Position numbers and translations under genes: made by a program. The notes under the pieces are model-generated. The model saw only the letters and a program-made list of their open reading frames with translations. It was not told the DNA's origin and did no database searches. From NCBI GenBank assembly GCA_002454845.1, contig DKJQ01000164.1, positions 1 through 7,588 of the forward strand: a stretch of DNA of 7,588 bases, given 5' to 3'. This DNA comes from Ignavibacteria bacterium UBA6688. GTDB lineage: Bacteria; Bacteroidota; Ignavibacteria; UBA10030. This document shows, in pieces, positions 5,194-7,588 of the stretch (the stretch's first letter is position 1; each line of letters starts with the position of its first letter).

Positions 5194-7551
5194 ATGAATT
5201 CCCATCAAACTGTTTTTCCTACGACGCCACGCCTCGTAACCACGATCTCCTTCCGCCAAGGGGGCGAATTATCGTCCTCGTTCGAGGCATCGTATTCCGC
5301 GCTACAGGCCGGACGGTATGTGCTTCTCTGCTCACTTCGCTCCGACAATTATCCGCTCCTCCGGCATTGCCGGTTTGCCCGGCACAAAGACGAACACTCA
5401 CCGTACACGTTTCCGAATTTTGAATTCAACAACGAACCCCCCGGCATCCGGGTGGGACCGTGGCCCGGCTGGCGGATGATTCCACAGATGCCGGTCGCGA
5501 CTCTGCGTGTTGCAGGATCCGATCATCCGGGAACGTTTGATTTCTGGGGAGATGAGTTTGATACCGGCCGGTTGCGCGTCCGGTTCGAATGTACTCTCGA
5601 AGGATCGGGAACCATAAGGCTGCTTCTTGCCGACAGCCGGCTGGTTCCGCAGGACGCGGAAGTCTATTCGATCGAAGATCGTCGGGCCATCCCGCTTCCG
5701 ATCGACAGTGCTCCTGCTTCCACTTCGCATCCGGGACTTCTCTTCAGCTCCGATGAACTCGTGTCGCTTCGGTCAAAGAAACTTTCGACCCATGCCGCGC
5801 AATGGAACAACATCGTTCACCTGCTGAAGGGTTGGGACCTCCCCCCGGGGAAATCACCCGAGTCGAAGGCTCTCGATGGACCGGAACGGTTGTTTGGGGA
5901 GGACCGCGTTGTCGTATCAGCGTTCGTGTCACTGATCGAACCGACTCCGGAGAACCGCGAACGTGCTCTCCGCGCTCTTCTCGAGTATGTCGAGCTGACC
6001 CGCGACCCACAGTTCGAACCCCTGAAGATCGATACACAAAGCGGCGAAGTGCTCTTTACACTCTGTCTCGGGTACGACTGGCTGCGCACTGAATTGTCGG
6101 ATGAGCAGGAGAAGATAGTGCGGGAGCGACTATGGGAAATAGCCGATATCTGTTGGAGCTACCTTGGAAACGGCCGGACCGACTATGCCCAGGCGCATTT
6201 TCTAGGCTGTGGTATGGGCTTACTCGCATTCAGTTTCCTTTTTTGGGAGAAACACCCCCACGCAAAAGAGTGGGGGGGATTCCTGCGCGGGGCCTTCGAG
6301 CGGGTGGTGGACATGCTCCCTGCGGATGGATTCTTTCCGCATGGGATCAACCTTTGGATCTATGAGCATGGGTTTCTCCTTCGCTGGCTTACGCTTTTCA
6401 GACAGTGCGGGGGACTCGATTACTGGAACAAAACGCCGTACTGGAAAAACTCCTCCCGCTTCCGCGCGGCCGCAACCTCTCCCGATTGCCTCTACGGCGT
6501 TACGTTCGGCGATCCGCAATATCGCGTTGGTGGCGACAGTTGGTGTCACTACCTGATTGCCTCGCAAACAGGTTCAGGGGAGGCGCAGTGGTTGGGGAGT
6601 GTTTTGGCCGATCTTCCCGCCGCCGGGGTCGATTTCCGGCATGTTCCACCGCGCCGGCGCGTGTATGAATATCTCTTTCTTAATCCAGCCGTTGCGCCGG
6701 TTGAGCCAGCCGACGACATCATCCATTTTGAGGATGGTGGACAGGTGTTCGTCCGAAGTGCGAAAGAGACCGGTTCAGCGCTCTTTACGATGCGTTCCGG
6801 CCCGCCGCTCGGCCGCAAGCGCTATGAGTCCGGCGAGCTTGGAGGCTACGGCCATTCCGACCCCGCCAATGGCTCATTCCTGATTGCCCGGGGTGAATCG
6901 ATTTTCATCAACGGTTCCGGACCCAGTTACCGCCGCAACACCTCCCAACATAATACCCTGACGATCGACGGCAAAGGACAGCTCGGCGACACGACGGTGT
7001 GGGTTCCGGATTTCTTTCCCCCTCGGGTGATCCCTGCCGGCGCACAGGTTGAATCTGCCGGCCATGGTTGCATCGTTCACGCGGATCTCACCCCCGCTTA
7101 TCTGCCGCATCTTGGAGTGGAGCGGTGCAGCCGAAGTCTGTATATTGATCTTCCTTCGCTCATGATCGGAGTCGATCTCGTGCAGCTCACGGGAGAACGA
7201 ACGGCGGAATGGAATCTCCATACCTGGGGAAGTTTTGAAAAACGGGGAATCCTCGAAGGTCCGGAGGAAATTCTCCTGACCTCGAAGGGTGAGGAAGCGA
7301 GGATTGTTTTCTTTTCTCCATCCGGGTGCAAGGTTCAGATCAATGAGACCGAGTTCGTTCCTGCCTATCCGCACGACGGGAAAAAGGATATGCATCTTGT
7401 GGTTTCGAAAAAAGGAAAGAGCGTCATGTTTGTCTGGGCCCTGCTCTTCGGTTCCGCGCGGGTTCCAGAAGTCGATGTCGAAAGAAAGCAGATCACACTG
7501 GAAACCGGTCCGGTATTGATTCTTCACGACGGGCGGCTGACAGGCAGATGA
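5194..7551 (+). CDS. Heparinase II/III-family polysaccharide lyase
   Basis: Uronate-directed lyase expected to cleave by beta-elimination. Its 785 residues show an N-terminal beta-rich domain (~12-150), then a long alpha/alpha-toroid (~180-480) opened by 'HPGLLFSSDELVSLRSK' (179-195), and a C-terminal beta-sandwich with the family signature 'GGYGHSDPANGSFLIARGESIFINGSG' region (550-576) and 'QHNTLTIDG' (585-593). Candidate catalytic residues are H335 ('YAQAHFLG'), Y390 ('NLWIYEHG') and H554 ('GYGHSD'). The 55-residue His-to-Tyr spacing equals that of Pedobacter heparinase II (His202/Tyr257, recalled). There is no signal peptide or lipobox, so it is probably cytoplasmic and acts on imported oligosaccharides, as exo-acting oligoalginate lyases of related PL families do. 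It follows a 141-bp repeat-bearing gap, and its stop overlaps the next start (ATGA). The family is secure. Heparin, alginate or another uronic-acid glycan as substrate cannot be chosen from sequence. Confidence 0.88.
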   Translation: MNSHQTVFPTTPRLVTTISFRQGGELSSSFEASYSALQAGRYVLLCSLRSDNYPLLRHCRFARHKDEHSPYTFPNFEFNNEPPGIRVGPWPGWRMIPQMPVATLRVAGSDHPGTFDFWGDEFDTGRLRVRFECTLEGSGTIRLLLADSRLVPQDAEVYSIEDRRAIPLPIDSAPASTSHPGLLFSSDELVSLRSKKLSTHAAQWNNIVHLLKGWDLPPGKSPESKALDGPERLFGEDRVVVSAFVSLIEPTPENRERALRALLEYVELTRDPQFEPLKIDTQSGEVLFTLCLGYDWLRTELSDEQEKIVRERLWEIADICWSYLGNGRTDYAQAHFLGCGMGLLAFSFLFWEKHPHAKEWGGFLRGAFERVVDMLPADGFFPHGINLWIYEHGFLLRWLTLFRQCGGLDYWNKTPYWKNSSRFRAAATSPDCLYGVTFGDPQYRVGGDSWCHYLIASQTGSGEAQWLGSVLADLPAAGVDFRHVPPRRRVYEYLFLNPAVAPVEPADDIIHFEDGGQVFVRSAKETGSALFTMRSGPPLGRKRYESGELGGYGHSDPANGSFLIARGESIFINGSGPSYRRNTSQHNTLTIDGKGQLGDTTVWVPDFFPPRVIPAGAQVESAGHGCIVHADLTPAYLPHLGVERCSRSLYIDLPSLMIGVDLVQLTGERTAEWNLHTWGSFEKRGILEGPEEILLTSKGEEARIVFFSPSGCKVQINETEFVPAYPHDGKKDMHLVVSKKGKSVMFVWALLFGSARVPEVDVERKQITLETGPVLILHDGRLTGR
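6255..6276. other. GC-rich hairpin and G7 run inside the lyase gene
   Basis: CCCCCAC (6255-6261) is the exact reverse complement of GTGGGGG (6270-6276) around an 8-base loop; the G run continues to 6278, giving seven consecutive G. It encodes residues 354-362 (HPHAKEWGG) of the lyase and the reading frame is intact through it. It could pause translation or be prone to slippage, but it may simply be a chance product of codon choice. Confidence 0.4.
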
Positions 7552-7588
7552 AAAAGAAAACATTATCCACAGCCGGAGGCGTACAACA
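7548..7588 (+). CDS. Start of a further gene, cut by the window edge
   Basis: The lyase stop TGA (7549-7551) overlaps an ATG at 7548 in the same ATGA arrangement used at 1613 and 2986, and the frame stays open to the window end. The visible 13 codons read MKKKTLSTAGGVQ, a lysine-rich start. A Lys-rich opening would suit an ABC permease or a signal peptide, and permeases are missing from the cluster, but 13 residues cannot decide this. An alternative is that GGAGG at 7575-7579 is the ribosome-binding site of a gene starting at or just after 7589, in which case this short frame is not a gene. Confidence 0.45.
   Translation, partial: MKKKTLSTAGGVQ

Noticed and set aside
6874..7563. 229-residue antisense reading frame over the lyase C-terminus
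   Set aside because: Opposes the conserved heparinase signature region, has no recognisable domain, and would clash with the ATGA gene junction.
1..7588. CRISPR array, tRNA, rRNA, transposase or phage genes
   Set aside because: No regularly spaced repeats of CRISPR size, no cloverleaf or rRNA-like sequence seen, and no transposase or integrase motifs in the open frames.

Overview
This 7.6 kb window carries a carbohydrate-import and carbohydrate-breakdown cluster, with every gene on the + strand. The DNA is moderately GC-rich. The solute-binding protein gene has a Shine-Dalgarno-like site, and three gene junctions are ATGA start/stop overlaps, so this is a bacterium with coupled translation. 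The first protein is a lipoprotein. The short palindromic and tandem intergenic repeats resemble dispersed elements I associate, from memory only, with environmental genomes of the Bacteroidota/Ignavibacteriota, Chloroflexi and Planctomycetes type. I cannot assign a phylum from the sequence.

Layout. Positions 1-275 hold no credible gene. They contain three separate repeat or palindrome elements (6-26, 98-163, 213-224) and then the ribosome-binding site of the first gene. Positions 276-1616 encode a family 1 extracellular sugar-binding lipoprotein of an ABC importer. Positions 1613-2989 encode an unassigned protein: a beta-rich N-terminal part, possibly of mutarotase-like type, joined to a C-terminal jelly-roll that looks like a carbohydrate-binding module. 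Positions 2986-5052 encode a probable TIM-barrel glycoside hydrolase, distantly GH106-like, followed by a beta-galactosidase-trimerisation/GATase-like domain. A 141-bp gap (5053-5193) contains a 15-bp imperfect inverted repeat whose right side is a degenerate 10-bp tandem repeat. Positions 5194-7551 encode a 785-residue heparinase II/III-family polysaccharide lyase with a recognisable His/Tyr/His set. A fifth gene appears to start at 7548, again by ATGA overlap, and runs off the window.

How the genes fit together (inference). The lipoprotein captures an oligosaccharide outside the cytoplasmic membrane and an ABC permease pair, not in this window, imports it. The three downstream proteins have no visible signal peptide and would act in the cytoplasm. 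The lyase would cleave next to uronic acids, and the GH106-like protein, perhaps with the beta-sandwich/CBM protein, would process the rest. A lyase beside a GH106-like protein suggests a uronate-containing and possibly deoxysugar-containing glycan, but the substrate cannot be read from the sequence. The most novel parts are the two middle genes, which I cannot place in a characterised family with confidence.
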